Source: Phoenix dactylifera
Lineage: Eukaryota; Streptophyta; Magnoliopsida; Arecales; Arecaceae
Assembly (NCBI RefSeq): GCF_009389715.1
Contig: NW_024067666.1
Span: forward strand, 2,397,001 to 2,461,000
DNA length: 64,000 nucleotides
Direction: 5' to 3'
Made by a program: the position numbers and the translations under genes
Notes under the pieces: generated by a model
What the model was told of the DNA's origin: nothing
Seen by the model: only the letters and a program-made list of their open reading frames with translations
The model's database searches: none
Shown here: positions 35,291-48,245 of the stretch, one piece after another
How positions within the stretch are numbered: position 1 is the stretch's first letter
How the letters are laid out: every line of letters starts with the position of its first letter

Positions 35291-38200
35291 ATAAAAGCCA
35301 TTAGGTCAGGACCATCCAAAAGGAAGGTAACAGTAGGATTCCTCATCAATGGAATGCTATAGTAACTCTAGTTGGTTGGAAGATAAATAACGACGGCTTA
35401 GTGATCTGCCGAGCTTTATTAATTGGTAAGAAAATAGCCATAGTGCTGCAAACAATGCCGATCAAGCGAAGCTTTTGGATTGCTCTGGCTTACCTAGTTA
35501 TAGCAACGTAGAATTCAAAAATAAAACTCGAGTAAACCTCGACAGAATGATCCTAATCGAGCTTGTTGTCGAGCCAAGCCGGAGCTCTTTTTATTTTACA
35601 AGACTCTAGTGTGGAGTCTTGGCTCGTTTATGAGAGCTTTGTTTTGTTCCTAATGGAACCAGCTTGTTTTCTTTTGCAGCTATATGAAAAGGCTTCTTCC
35701 ACCACCCCCGAAGGATGCACCCATCTTAATTTCTCCTCCTTGGACAGGAAATCTTTGCATTGGCACCCTTCCTTTGAACCTTTTCTTTCCTCCTTGAACA
35801 AAGGGAAAGCTACGAAAGGATTAAATGATATAGAATATAAGGCCTAAAGAGCTACGGAAGGATTAAATGATGAAGAAGAAAAGGAACTGAAGAGGTACAG
35901 CACCAACCCCCAAGGCTCCTCCTCCGTCAACAGTCCACACAAACACCACACTCCCCACCATACATGTGCGTGCGCGGAATGGCTCACAAGCCTAGAAAAG
36001 GTGACGTTGCCGGCTGGTCAGGGGGCAAGCTCATGGTGGTCCTGCCCGCTAGAATATGACTTTTTGCGCTTATGCATGGAGATATACATGTTTTCCATGT
36101 CATGTCATGTCATCTACGGGCACTGACATGCATGCATTGCCACCATGTCTAGCTAGCCAGCTACGGACCCACATATCCAATCCAAACAACTCAAAATGCT
36201 GACGCCTTCACAGCCCTGGTTTAATATAACAAAAAGAGAAGAGAGAGTAGCAGGAGGGAAGGGGGAAGAGAATCTCTGCCTCTGCCTCTGCCTCTCTCCT
36301 GATAACAGTGGCATGGAATGGAGAAGGAAAGGAGCAGCTGAGAGAGTCCAAGGGAGCCCAGTTTCCAAGGAGAAGGCCTTTGGCCTTGGCCACCTTCTAT
36401 CATCTGTTCTTCTATCTCTATCTCCTTCCTTTTCTCTTTTGACGGAGTTGGGGGAGGGGAAGGGGGTCGCCTGGCCTTGTGGGCGAAGACAAACACTGTT
36501 ACACTGTGGCTGGGCAGAGATACATTAAGGGGTCGTTTTCGATCGGCCCGTGCCGCGCCGGGGCGGACGCTGGCGCGGTCATTGCCTCCGGACGGCACGC
36601 GCGCTCAGAGAGAGTGTGGCCGTACGGGTGGGCACAGGTGGGGGCCGGCGTTGGAAACGGACAAGATCTAGTGGGGTGTGGGCCTGCCACGTCTTTGGCT
36701 CTTCAGTGGTTGGGGCGTACAGGAGTTGGATTCTGGGTGGAGCCCCCATGAGTTTAATAGTTCAAATTCTGGGTTGACTAGTCAAGGTTTATAAGAATAA
36801 TGGCTATTTAGAATACAATGGTTTCGGTGGCCCCTTATTGCGTTATGATATTGAAAATAATAGCCTGTTATAACAGCTATTGTTTTACTTCCAGATAATC
36901 CAAGTATACGGAGGAACATGAGAAATTTCAAGAAATGATTATTGTTTAGAGGGACGTTTCTTTGATGGTATAAGTTGTAAGCAATGATAAGTGTAATTCC
37001 TAACAAATAATCTATGACCATGTGGAGCTAACCCTGGTGGTAATGAGCTTCAACCGGACTGCATCTGTTTAGTTTACAATTTTTATCAAAATCTAAGTTT
37101 TGCTGATACAATGTAAACATCCATTCTATATTGCTGATATAAAACAATAGTTGTTATAATTGAAGAGAGGGGTGCGAACTGGCTGACCTTAATTCTGTTA
37201 GTGCAAGGACAGTTAGTAAAGCATGAAAATAGCTCTCATTACTCAGTCTTGCTTTAACTCACAAGAAACTATGGGCCACATTACTTCCAAAATCTAAAAG
37301 TTCTTGTAACAATCTAGTACCTCATTTGAAAAAGCTAGTTTAAATATATTATTTGAATTTTTTGGACTTGTATAAATACCCAAGATTGTTTAGTGCATAG
37401 TCTATGCGGGACTAAGTACATGCGCACATGAGTCCTCATACTTTTGAGAAACAAGGCTACCTCTATTATGTAGGTAACACCTAAAATTATATGGTGGATT
37501 TATTTCTCTTCATCAACTACCAAGTCTAATGTCTGCTTGGACTTTCTTTGGTATTTTTTCTTTAACAGCCTTACCATATATATCATCTCCAATTTTCCCG
37601 CTATATTAAGTTTGGGCTAGCTTGTGCCTATGTCCATGTTAAACCCACATGGTTCAAGTTCATAATTTGCAATTAATTTACATCATGAAATTGGTTTGAT
37701 TGGAGTAGGATGAGAAAAAAAAATGATTTTAAAAAAATATCTAATTCACTATTAATTCATTTTGATTGATAGTAAGTATTAGATAAAATGGTTCAGATTT
37801 ATCAAGTTATATGATGCAAACAATACAATGTCTAGAAGAGATCTAGAAGACAAAAGGACACATTGTAGAACAGCTAGAAATTATTAATCAATCCCTATGT
37901 AAAAACCTTGTGCTTGGCTTATCAAACAAAGGGATAGGTTCCACAAGCTTGGTGATTATGACATTTATAGTGACATTTAAATGGATGATTTTGCTACTCT
38001 AGACTAAGCTTGACGTACATTAAACTATCCCATATATGATAACTTGTTTCGACACATTATCTTATTTCATCAATTTCATCATTTCTTGTTGTGGTGCTTA
38101 ATATTTCCAGGCAAAATAGTTGTTGGCTATTTGCTTTACCAACCCAAAGTCCATTTACGAAGCTACCAAACATAAACTACTATGGAAGATTCAAGCAGCC

Positions 38201-39218
38201 CCTTTCTTTGATTATCAATATCTGACAAAGGATCATAGATCATGAGACCCCAGTGGTAGATTAGACATTAAAAAAATGCACTAAAAGTAGTGTCCACCAG
38301 AGGTGGTTTTTAAGTTTCTGGATTTCAGTACTATGTTTGAGCCTTTCAGGAGCTTTCCTATTGACAGCAGAAGCCGACAGCAAGTGGAGGCTATATCTTT
38401 GCCGTAAGTTCCGTCAGTGGGATTATGTCCTCTTTAATTATGCACACATTATTATATGAATAGCATATTTAATGTGTTGGATAGACAGAGGAGTTGATAG
38501 ACGCGTTGGGGACATTCCCCTTTACTCGAATTTCCAAGTGATAAGCCTCCCTTTCCCGGTAGCCATAATCATTGTCTTTGAAGTCTCAAGGACAATAGGG
38601 GGGAGAGAGAGAGAGAGAGAGACCTTTTAATTCTAACTCCAATATCCTCTCGTTCCATTCTCGTTATTCCTGCACCCAAGGCTGCTCTTTTATTATATGT
38701 TCCTTATCAATCACAATTAACCAGTATATAAGTTCTCTTGAGTTGTAGCTTAGTGATCATGCTGTCTTTACTATAGTAATAGTCTATTGCTAGACGAGTC
38801 ACGGCGTTCATATCTGTCTCCACTCTCGAGGACTATGAAAAGATGCACATTCTCTCAATATCTTTTCTCCGAGATCCATCTCGTATATTTAGGAATTTCT
38901 TAATCTTTCTTTAGGCTTATCCAGCAAGCATAGTCCATGCCCTTTTTCCAATGAATTTATTTTGAGGAAATTTTCCTAGTGTGTTTTGACCACAATAAGA
39001 TTCAGAACCGCAATTCTAGACTGGCAACCATCTTGGCTTCTCCTAATGGATACCTTCTTTCCCACTTAATCATTTATTCATCTTCATAATTTAGTTTTCC
39101 TTCCTAGCTTTTGAGAAGAGAAGATGACATGGTTCATACATCCAAATAGAATTTTTTTTTTCTGGGCATCGGAAATAGAACATAGTTGTTGACATATTGA
39201 AGAGATCAAGGTTCAGTG
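32441..39218. other. Intergenic, no gene seen
   Basis: A long gene-free stretch. It includes (GA)n runs at about 35257-35287 and 38604-38621, a moderately GC-rich patch (36440-36760) whose overlapping frames on both strands lack domains, and otherwise AT-rich DNA. I looked for common plant microRNA core sequences by eye and saw none. Confidence 0.4.
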
Positions 39219-39890
39219 CCCACTTTCTTTTCTTTCTTTCTTTTTCTTTTTTCTTTTTTTTTGATAAAGCGGGAGGCAAAATCCCATCCAATTTATTGAG
39301 AAAATAAATTACACCAAGCAGTACTCAACACATAAACATAGAAACCAGCAACATTAACAAATTCATAGTTCCACTAATGTAGTCAAAAGTTGGTTCTCAC
39401 TTTCTTTTCTTTCTTTCTTTCTTTCTTTCTTTGATAAAAAGGGAGGCAAAAACCCATCCAATTCATTGAGAGAAGGAATTACACCAAGCAGTACTCAACA
39501 CATAAATACAGAAACCAGCAACATTAACAAATTTCTAGTTTCACTTACATAGCCAAAAGTTAGTGCTCACTTTCTTTTCTTTCTTTCTTTCTTTCTTTTT
39601 TTGATAAAAAGGGAGGCAAAAACCCATGCAATTATTGAGAGAATGAATTACACCAAGCAGTACTCAACACATAAACACAGAAATAATAAATTTATACTTT
39701 AACTAACATAGCCAAAAGTTAGTACTCACTTTCTTTTCTTTCTTTCTTTCTTTCTTTTTTTGATAAAAAGGGAGGCAAAAACCCATCCAATTTATTGAGA
39801 GAATGAATTACACCAAGCAGTACTCAACACATAAACACAGAAATCAGCAATATTAACAAATTTCTAGTTCCACTAATGTAGCCAAAAGTT
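39219..39890. repeat. Tandem array, four units of about 158-178 bp
   Basis: Units start near 39219, 39397, 39568 and 39726 with CACTTTCTTTTCTTTCTTTC. Each contains GATAAAAAGGGAGGCAAAA (GATAAAGCGGGAGGC in unit 1), ATTACACCAAGCAGTACTCA, ACACATAAA and AGCCAAAAGTT. Units 2-4 are closer to each other than to unit 1. Each unit holds its own (CTTT)n tract. No coding content. Confidence 0.85.
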
Positions 39891-40932
39891 TCAATGTTTC
39901 TATGATCTAACTGCAATAAACCCCAGACACTTAGCAATGAGTCTTTAATCGAAATTGTAGCTGTGATGTGAGAATTCAGAAGCATTCTAGTTCAACCATT
40001 TACAAGTGAGATGGGAAGTAGAATCATTTGTAGATGTGGATTCAGCACCCTGACAGATCGTTACGGCATTGGAAGACAAAACCCTAACTATTCCAAATGT
40101 TGAAGGTGATGATGACATAACTCATTTACAAAGCACCAAGATGATCCAAATTGCACCGACCATGTGAAATTCATGGCATCTAGCGTTGGTAATCCAAAGG
40201 CACCAGTCAATGCATCACCTCATAAATGAGTCAGAGGCCCAGATTTGCTGCAAGGAGTCGTTGTCGATCGCCCAATTGACGACAACTTCTCCGAATCTTT
40301 CGATGGCCCAAAACCAGGCAGTTTGACGAATGCTTCTATTACTTCTAGATCATGACAAGAGCATTTTGTCCATAGCCAACCCATGATGCAGTCCATTGAC
40401 TGCATGATTGAATTCCTTGAAAGCTTGACAAACTTTGTGATCATTCTCCCTCAATTCTGATTGATCGGTGGATGTAATTACATTTCGGTCCTACATACCC
40501 TCAACCTGGAACCGCCATTCACTGATGGATTCCATCTAATATGGTTCATTATTTATTTTATGGAAGGCATTGGACCCCATTAAATGGCAGCCTTTAGATT
40601 ATTGTCATTGCTAACAGAATTGGAGGTCCAACTGCCCATTCTCACTATTCCTTCTCACCCAATATATCTTCTCTTAGTTAGCTGCACTATGATGTGATGA
40701 TAGTCTCTTATGGCTATGGTTTGAGGTCATTTTGTTGAGCAGATATGCATTAAGATAATTGGATAAGAAGTTAGCACAAATGAGGAGAAGAAGAGAAGGC
40801 CATTACTCTGGTGACCTAAGATGTAAAAACTTACCCAGAACTAACCTCCAAAATCACTTTCCAGTTCCCAGAACAGCTTTGGCTAATCAGAGAAAGTGGT
40901 TTATTTCTCTCTTTATCTCTCTCTTTTTCCCC
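39891..40932. other. Intergenic, upstream of the Dof gene
   Basis: No gene seen. The minus-strand frame near 40220-40444 has no recognisable domain. The last 400 bases are the likely promoter of the Dof gene. Confidence 0.45.
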
Positions 40933-40940
40933 TATAAAAA
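40933..40940 (+). promoter_or_regulatory. TATA box of the Dof gene
   Basis: TATAAAAA within CCCCTATAAAAAGC, preceded by a CT-rich tract. It is 271 bases before the ATG and is followed by a C-rich, A/C-rich leader, as is usual for plant 5' UTRs. Confidence 0.65.
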
Positions 40941-41210
40941 GCTAACCTAACTCCATTCCTCCACTCCTTTACTCCCTACCCAGCATCCCAACAAACACCC
41001 AATCAACAAGCCCCACCCCATCTGATAACTCCTCAAAGGCCAGTCCTATTTCCACCTATCCCCACACACCTTAACTACACCAAACGCCCACTTTCCTTGG
41101 CCTTTGTCCCCTCTCAGATCTCCCCATCTTTTCTTCTTTTCCTTTGCTGTGCCTCACACTCCCTTTTCTCTTGAGTAATTAGTCCAGATTTTAGGAGGCA
41201 AGATAAAAAA

Positions 41211-42230
41211 ATGATTCAAGAGCTGTTGGGTGGAGCAGTGGAGGAGAGGAAGATCTCCATCCCAGGAAGCCTTCTGATTGATCCATCATCTTCCTCCTCT
41301 TCCTCAACGTCCATTTCCTCCGCCTCTCTATCTTCCAACTCGTCCTCGCCATCGACCACCTCAGAGCCACAACAGAACCTGAGGTGCCCCCGGTGTGACT
41401 CCTCCAACACCAAATTCTGCTACTACAACAACTATAACCTCACCCAGCCCCGCCACTTCTGCAAGACCTGCCGCCGCTACTGGACCAAGGGCGGCGCCCT
41501 CCGCAATGTCCCCATTGGCGGTGGATGCCGCAAGGTCAAGGCTGCCCCAGGCATCGCTGCCGCCGGGGGCAGCAAACTGGGTGCTACCAAGGCAAAATCT
41601 GCATCAACTGACCTCTTGGCAAGGTCAGGCATTGGTGGAGGGCTTGAACATGAGCTTCCATCGAGCCCGATCCTTTGGGCTTCACCGCACACCTCGCACT
41701 TGGTGTCCTTGCTCAGAGCCACCAGTTACCAAAACCCTAACCCTAGCACTCATTCAAGAACCACACTCAATTCTGTGAGAAACGAGGAGGATGGGGCTAT
41801 GATCGGCACACGCATGGAGGCCGACAAAGTTGGCGTTTTACACTCACCAGGCCTGACCTTGGACCCTTTGGGTCAGCTCCCGATAACGCTGAGCGGCGCC
41901 TTGTGGAGGAACGGCAACCAGTATGCATATCAGCAACAGCCACAGCCACAGCAGACGCAACAACATGGCAACATGTTGTTGGGCGAAGCACCGAGCTCCG
42001 GGATCCAAGAGCTCTACCAAAGGATCAAATCATCGGCAAATTACTGTAATGATCAGCTGCAGGCAGTCATGAGCAATATGGGTTGTTTGGATTCTTCTAC
42101 TTCTTCTGCTGGTACTAGTGCAGCCACTTCGATCTTGGAGCCGATTCCTCTCTCTGGAGGTGAATTCAATTACTGGAACCCAGCACTTAATTGGTCTGAT
42201 CTGCCTACAACTAATGGTGCACTTCCTTAG
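41211..42230 (+). CDS. Dof zinc-finger transcription factor, 339 aa, single exon
   Basis: Plant-specific nuclear transcription factor; Dof domains bind AAAG core sites. An uninterrupted 339-codon frame starts MIQELLGG and has a Ser-rich stretch (residues 26-51). The Dof domain spans about residues 57-111: [20 protein letters not shown] onward, with zinc ligands C59, C62, C84 and C87 in the C-x2-C-x21-C-x2-C pattern, then [20 protein letters not shown]. The C-terminal part is low-complexity with a Gln-rich patch (about 244-255) and ends [19 protein letters not shown]. That tail and the MIQELLGG start are shared within one Dof subgroup (Dof5.4/Dof1.4-like by memory), so the exact orthologue is not assigned. 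TATA box at 40933. GC-rich in the finger, as in other monocot transcription factors. No intron is required. Confidence 0.95.
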   Translation: MIQELLGGAVEERKISIPGSLLIDPSSSSSSSTSISSASLSSNSSSPSTTSEPQQNLRCPRCDSSNTKFCYYNNYNLTQPRHFCKTCRRYWTKGGALRNVPIGGGCRKVKAAPGIAAAGGSKLGATKAKSASTDLLARSGIGGGLEHELPSSPILWASPHTSHLVSLLRATSYQNPNPSTHSRTTLNSVRNEEDGAMIGTRMEADKVGVLHSPGLTLDPLGQLPITLSGALWRNGNQYAYQQQPQPQQTQQHGNMLLGEAPSSGIQELYQRIKSSANYCNDQLQAVMSNMGCLDSSTSSAGTSAATSILEPIPLSGGEFNYWNPALNWSDLPTTNGALP

Positions 42231-42745
42231 GGATGGTTCTTCTCATACCTATGTTAGATTAGTTGCTTTTGTTCGTGGGGTTGTTTGGATATTTGGGTTA
42301 TGAATTATAACACTGAGTGCATGCAGTAGTCCTTGGTCTATATATCTCTGAAGATCTTTTTGTTGTTGGCTGTGTTTTTCACTAGTTATTTGCGTGTTTT
42401 CTTTCGTGGAAATGTATTGATCATCAAGATCAATGAAGTTAAAATAGTGTTTTCTACATCGCTCTTTTGAGTGTTTTTGTTTGAGTTAAAAATAAGACAT
42501 GTAGCATATATATTGCACCTATCTTGCATCAGATATATATTATAGAGAGCGAGAGAGGGAGTAGAGTTTTGTATGGTTTGAGTGAAGAAAAGGGGAGATG
42601 ATGGGAGGTAGTGCTTGCAGATTCCCCATTGTTGTTGTGCAGTGGGAAAGTGAGGAGCCAAAGGCGGGCAAGCAGCCTTTTGAAGGGGTGTGGCCTAAAA
42701 CCGCAGGTGGATTCGCTTCTCTTCCTAGCCACAAGCTTAGGCTTA

Positions 42746-42784
<39 letters not shown>

Positions 42785-44696
42785 GTTTTCTGTCTTCCTC
42801 CCATCACTCCATGACTACCTCCTCGAAACTTGCAGCTTATATTCCTTCCACCTCTTAATTCCCAAAGCCCATCTGGCAACATGGCATCAAGAAGTATGCA
42901 TTGCCGTACGTCCAGGTTCTCAAGACAGGTTGGAATGAAGCTTTGGTGGTAGTGATCACGGATTTTCTCCTCTTTAGTCTCGCTCCTTTTTTTCCCCCCT
43001 AATATAAGCCATTTTAATCAGATTACATGTTTGTCATTTTTTTATCATTGGCTTATGCCATCTGAGGATGTATCCTTATAAACTTTTGCTATCTTTCGGA
43101 GATTACTATATGTCACAAACGGAGGAGTCTTCTCTGCCCTTTGGTCCACTAATTGAGCACCCAACTCATTGTTAGCCTTGTTTAGGTCTTTTAGCTGACG
43201 TTTGGTCCCATTTCTTTTCCTGATTTCTATCTAAAGAAAGTTCTTTTTCCTGATTCAAGGCCAATTTTATTCCATTATACCAATCCACTGCATAAAACCT
43301 TCTTATCCGAAAGCAACATAATGGCGATACAACATAAGCATTTGCATGGATGTCTGGAGTTCTAGCCGGACAGAAGTACATGGGAAAATCTTCTGTGCTA
43401 GTTTTATTATGCTGAAATAAAGGTCCACATAGAAGCTGATAGAGAAGAACGCAGTGGAACCAAGAAGATGAAACAAGAGATGTTGGGGCCTTTCCTCTAC
43501 GATAAGTCTGTTAGAGCTGCCTTAGCAATAAGGATATTTTTCTATGGTACGAGCTCTGTAATCAGGTCAGAATGGTAGAACTGACCTGACGAACAGCCTT
43601 GTCGGACCAAGAACCTATTGGATGATGACAACCAAGTGTCTGTGCCTCATTTGCACATATAAACAGAAAGAGAGAACACTTCATTAGAGCACCAGCCACT
43701 TCAAAGATTTAGATAAACACAAAGGCTCTAACCCAATGCTGACAACCAGGTGTCCTTTGTGCTGGGTTTGAATTGGATTAAAGATCTAGCCTGATACTAC
43801 TGAGCCATTTGCCATTGCCTGACCCTGGTGCTGCATACATATGCATGATTGTGATCACATGTGCATGTAACATATATTTCAAGCATGGATTTCGATATTT
43901 TTCAAAAAAACAAATTTTAGTATATTTTAGAACTTGATCTCCTTTCACATTACAATTAGTGACTACTACTATTACTATAAAAGCGACTAAATGGGGTTCA
44001 GCCCAGAAATTTGATGACTAATACTGGAGGTCTGAGGTTTGTCTTCTGATGTTTTGTCCAGAGTTAGATATTTTATATGGCTGCAAAAGCTCTGTAAGAA
44101 TACTGAAATAACAGGACTTGAAACATGAGCCAAAGATTGGTTGAGTAATGGAGAAGTTTGTCGAGAACAGAAACGAAATTCCCTCTGTAAATATTCCTTT
44201 GCTGTATCTCTGTTCCTTGATGCTTACAGAAGTTGTCCGGCTGAAATCATGCACAGAAAGGCTTAGTGCTTGTTGTTTTTCAAACTTGTCCTCTCTGTGC
44301 TTGACTCCATTGAGAAGAGCTTTCATTCCTCTCTAAATATTCCTTTGTAATTATTTTCCTCAAATAAAACAGCGTGGCAGTCCTTGCTTCCCTTTTCTTT
44401 GAAAAACCAAAAAAAAAAGGAGTAATGGAGAAGTTGGATGTTCAGCTGAAAAAAAAAAAGCAAAAGAAAACGTAAAATTACGGCAACAAAAGTTACAAAA
44501 CCTACCTAAAAATATATATATTATTGGGTAGTCTTTTTAACCAGTTCAGTTGGGCTCAAAGCTATGAGCCTATTTGGTCGCTTATATTTATATGGCTAAG
44601 CTAATTTCAACTCATGACAAAGGTAAGTTGGGGCAGCAAGTGACAGAACATTGAGTAGTGAAGTCCTAGCCCAAAATCAAGTCTGGCCAAGGTATA
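42231..44696. other. Intergenic, no gene seen
   Basis: Begins with the Dof 3' UTR. A (GT)n(GA)n compound microsatellite lies at 42747-42785. Frames on both strands near 42530-42880 read through this microsatellite and lack domains. Confidence 0.45.
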
Positions 44697-47040
44697 TATC
44701 ACGCCCCGAACCCAGTACCCGGGTCCGGCACGCGACCGGCCGCATGAGCTCTAGAGCAGTGCCCTAAAGATTATGCAAGGCCTAAGATAAATAAAAATTC
44801 CAATAAATTCATAATTAATGTATTTAAACCAAACCAACTAAAATGTACTGAATGATTATATAATTTCACATGTCCATAAGCAAAAGATAGATTAACTTCT
44901 ATCTATCTAGCAGTCTGACTTCAGATCGATCTCATTTCTCTTTCCACCCGATGGATTCGACAAATCCAGTGCCTCTGAAAAAGAAGGTAAGTGTAGTATG
45001 AGCTTCTCCAGCCCAGTAAGAATCCCAACAGCCACACACAATAATAATAATAAAATAATCAAAGTATCAAAATAAATGTCATTTCATCTTTTCAAAGGCT
45101 CAACAAACAACAAGTGTATATAATCAGTACATATACACAAATCCTTTTTCACATTATGTGATCCATTTCCGTATTGCTCTGATTCCCAAGTTTTCAGACT
45201 TTTCACTTCTGGCTTTGGACTAACCAAGTTCATGACCCAGTCCAAGACTGCACAAATCCCACACATAAGCCCGTGGCAGCTATCCCACGCGTAAGCCCGT
45301 GGAGGCTATCCTACGCATAAACTCGTAGAGGCTATCCCACGCGTAAGCCCGTGGAGGCTATCCTACGCATAAGCTCGTAGAGGCTATCCCACGCATAAAC
45401 TCGTGGCAGCTGTTCTATGCATAAGTTCGTAGAGGCTATCTCATGACAAGGTTAGTCCAACCCATTTTACATGTCTAGTTTTACATGTTTAATCACATTT
45501 CAATCACGTCACATATTTTCATAATTTTTCAAAAATATGTTATTCCTTCCCAATTTAATTATTCCAATACTTTCATAATAAACAAAATGCACACCTCATA
45601 GTGTCATACAAGCTCAAAAACAAATAGCAACATACCGATAAAATATATCCAACAATAAATCCAATATATGCATAAATAAAAGTGCTCAGATGTAGGGATT
45701 CTTACAGAGATTGTAGACTGACTCAAACACGGATCCGAATCACAACCTACACGCTGGGGTGCTGAGTCCCCTGATCAAAATCTCCTGGCACCGCCGACTC
45801 TTCCTCTACAACATCAATTATAAATTATAACTAAATTATTTAATATTTAAATATTCTAAACCATAATTCATATCTACTATAGGGTCCATCAACAGGTCCC
45901 CAAACATCTCAATCCCTACAAATCTAGGGCAGTCGGGGTGGCCCGACTCCCACCCTTGTACCACCGGCCTATGTCGTCGCCAGCCGTGGCCGCTGCCACG
46001 CCGGCGATGATGGCCGGTCCCGGTGAAGAGACCAAAAGAAAGGGATGATCCCTCTCTCTTCATGGTTGGGAATACATCTCCCTCCCTCAAATTCCTTTTT
46101 TTTTTGATCCAGGGGCAACAACCATGGTGGCTGTGCCCTCTCCTTCCTCAACCCGACAACACCACTGGCCGAACCATCGCCGGCCGTCTCTGTTGCAGTC
46201 GCCAGCGATGGTGGCCGACCAAGAGAGGGAGAGAAGAAGAAGTTTCTTCTCCTTCTTCTTCTTCTTCTTCCCCCAAAAAACGGATGGACTTCCTCCCCCC
46301 CCCCCCCCCCTTCTCCAACATCAACGGAAGGCCACCGTGATGGTGGCTCGGCCTCCCCCCACCCGACGGCAACCAAAGTGGCCCACGACCGCCATCGCTG
46401 CCGGTGGCCAACCGACGAGAGGGAGGGAAGGAGAAGATGGGATCACGAGGAAGAAACCTCGGATCCACCACTCCCATCTTCAATTAATCATAGAAAATCC
46501 CTCTCCGACCCTCACACAAACCCGACCAACTCCCAATGCCATGGATCCCGACCAATCCCGGCGGCCGGCGACGGCAAGATCTGGAAGAGAAAAGCCGAAA
46601 CAAGGGTACCCTGTTTCGGACTCTTCTCCGAGGTTCTTACCGGCCAAACCCCAACCAAAGCAGCCCTAAACCTAGCAAATGAATTGCAAGGGACGGAATC
46701 ACGCTTATCTCGGTCCGATGGGGGTGTTCCGGCGATCTTTCCGGCGAGAAATCGGAGGAAGCGAGCTCGGATCAAACTCCTCTCTTCTCCCGATTTGTGG
46801 ATGGTCTTCACCGAAGGAAAGGGGGCTTTGGGGCTTCCTCCGCGGCCGGCCGGATCTCGGAACCGTCGCCTCTCCGGCGCTCGGTCTCCTCCGGCGAGTC
46901 ACCCCCTCTAACTCCGCCGCCCCCTCCCTCCCGTAACCCGTTCTCCCCCGATCGTGCCCTAGGCACGATCGTAATAAGTGGATGGGCCCGGTCTTTTCGG
47001 GCCGGCCCGTCCACCACATTTTTTTTTCTGGGTTCTCACA
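44697..47040 (+). mobile_element. Candidate solo LTR (del/Tekay-like), 2344 bp
   Basis: The element runs from TATCACGCCCCGAACCCAG to CTGGGTTCTCACA and is flanked by GTATA on both sides (44692-44696 and 47041-47045). No primer-binding site follows the right end, so this is an isolated LTR. Length, end sequence and GC-rich 3' half recall the long LTRs of del/Tekay chromoviruses; that lineage call is from memory. It contains a 26-bp tandem array (45266-45445) and a hairpin near the end (GTGGATGGGCC pairing with GGCCCGTCCAC, 46978-47017). The many overlapping GC-rich frames at 46000-47000 on both strands show no domain. Confidence 0.6.
45266..45445. repeat. About 26-bp tandem array inside the LTR, about seven units
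   Basis: The consensus is AAGCCCGTGGAGGCTATCCC plus ACGCAT. Units alternate between GTGGAGGC and GTAGAGGC and between CCCACGCGT and CCTACGCAT, a two-unit higher-order pattern. It decays toward 45445. Confidence 0.85.
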
Positions 47041-47500
47041 GTATATCCTCTAGATTTGTCTTATGATCTGATCCTGACTGTACTTTGTTTTTTTTTTTAT
47101 TACTTTTACTTGGCTAATGACTATGCTGCTTGAAGATGAACAACTTACATGATTGCATGTGAATTAGCTCTTTTATTTTTGAAAAAAAAAGGTTTAAATC
47201 AGTCAATTTTGAGCAGTAACAGGTCATTTCAACCTTATATTGGTAAAAAGATGAAGATGAAAAACCTCTAATTCAAGCTGGAGCAGCAGAGAGTGAATAG
47301 GTATAATTGGAGGCAATCCATTTCGATTCTAAGTCTGGCTCTGAGTGCATCACTACATTGTTTAGTTCAAAACTCTATACGCTATCTGAATTAATTTACC
47401 GGTTCATAGACTTTCAATGTTAATATACCAGAATAGTACCAACTATGTTGCTACATTCATGGGCTTCATTTTTCTTTAATGCATTTTCTTGGTTGATAAT
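47041..47500. other. Intergenic, no gene seen
   Basis: AT-rich DNA between the solo LTR and the next repeat array; nothing recognised. Confidence 0.45.
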
Positions 47501-47504
47501 GCGA

Positions 47505-48242
47505 AGACCCGTGCGGGCGTGTATTTATTTTCATATTGACTATGCATGAGGTGGATCTTGGATACTTATACAGAGCTAAGAAATGACCACGGGCCAATCG
47601 TAGTGCTTATAATTAGATAAATGAATTTGGACCCTTAATTTGATGAGACACCCAGGCTTAAATAGGGGGAACATATAAGGACTCGTGCAAGTATGTATTT
47701 AGTCCTACATCGGTTATGCATGAGATGGATCTTGAATACTTATACAAGGCCAAGGAACTCAAATAATACCTTATGATTAGCCTTTTTGAATGAAGTCATG
47801 AGTTGTGGCAAATTTGAAGATCCATGCGGACTTATGTTTAGTCCCACATTCATTATGCATAGGGTAGATTTTGAGTACTTATATAGGGCCAAGGAACCCA
47901 AATAATATCTTCTGATTAGCTTTTTGGATGAGATCCTGAATTATTAAATAATCCTTATGGACTGGGAGACACTCCAACACATGCCCAATTAAGTTGGCCA
48001 CGGGCTAATTGTGGTATTTGTGATTGGATTTGTGGTACTTGACATTGGATCTACATTGAATTTCATTCTTAGCCTAGTGAGGATGCTAAAGCTTAAATGG
48101 AGAAAGTATGTGTGGATGTATGTTTAGTCACACATCAGCTATATATGGAGTAGATTTTGAATACTTATATAGGGCTAAGGAACCCAAATAATACCTTCTA
48201 ATAAGCTCTTTTGGGTGAGATTCTGGGTTGTTGCAGATAATA
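47505..48242. repeat. Degenerate tandem array, four units of about 130-170 bp
   Basis: Units near 47507, 47681, 47820 and 48107 share TATGCATGAGGTGGATCTTG-like words, TACTTATA(C/T)AGGGCCAAGGAAC, CAAATAATACCTTCTGATTAG and a TAGTCCCACATC-like start. The first unit is truncated. The start word matches those in the LTRs of the TRIM at 49868, so these may be LTR-derived. Confidence 0.7.
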
Positions 48243-48245
48243 ACA

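Noticed and set aside
36195-36600. Overlapping frames on both strands in a GC-richer patch, considered as a first exon or microRNA precursor
   Set aside because: Frames on both strands are equally open, none has a motif, and no known mature plant microRNA core was seen by eye.
46003-47066. Several 80-180 codon frames, Pro/Arg/Ser rich
   Set aside because: They overlap in many frames on both strands within a GC-rich LTR and show no domain.
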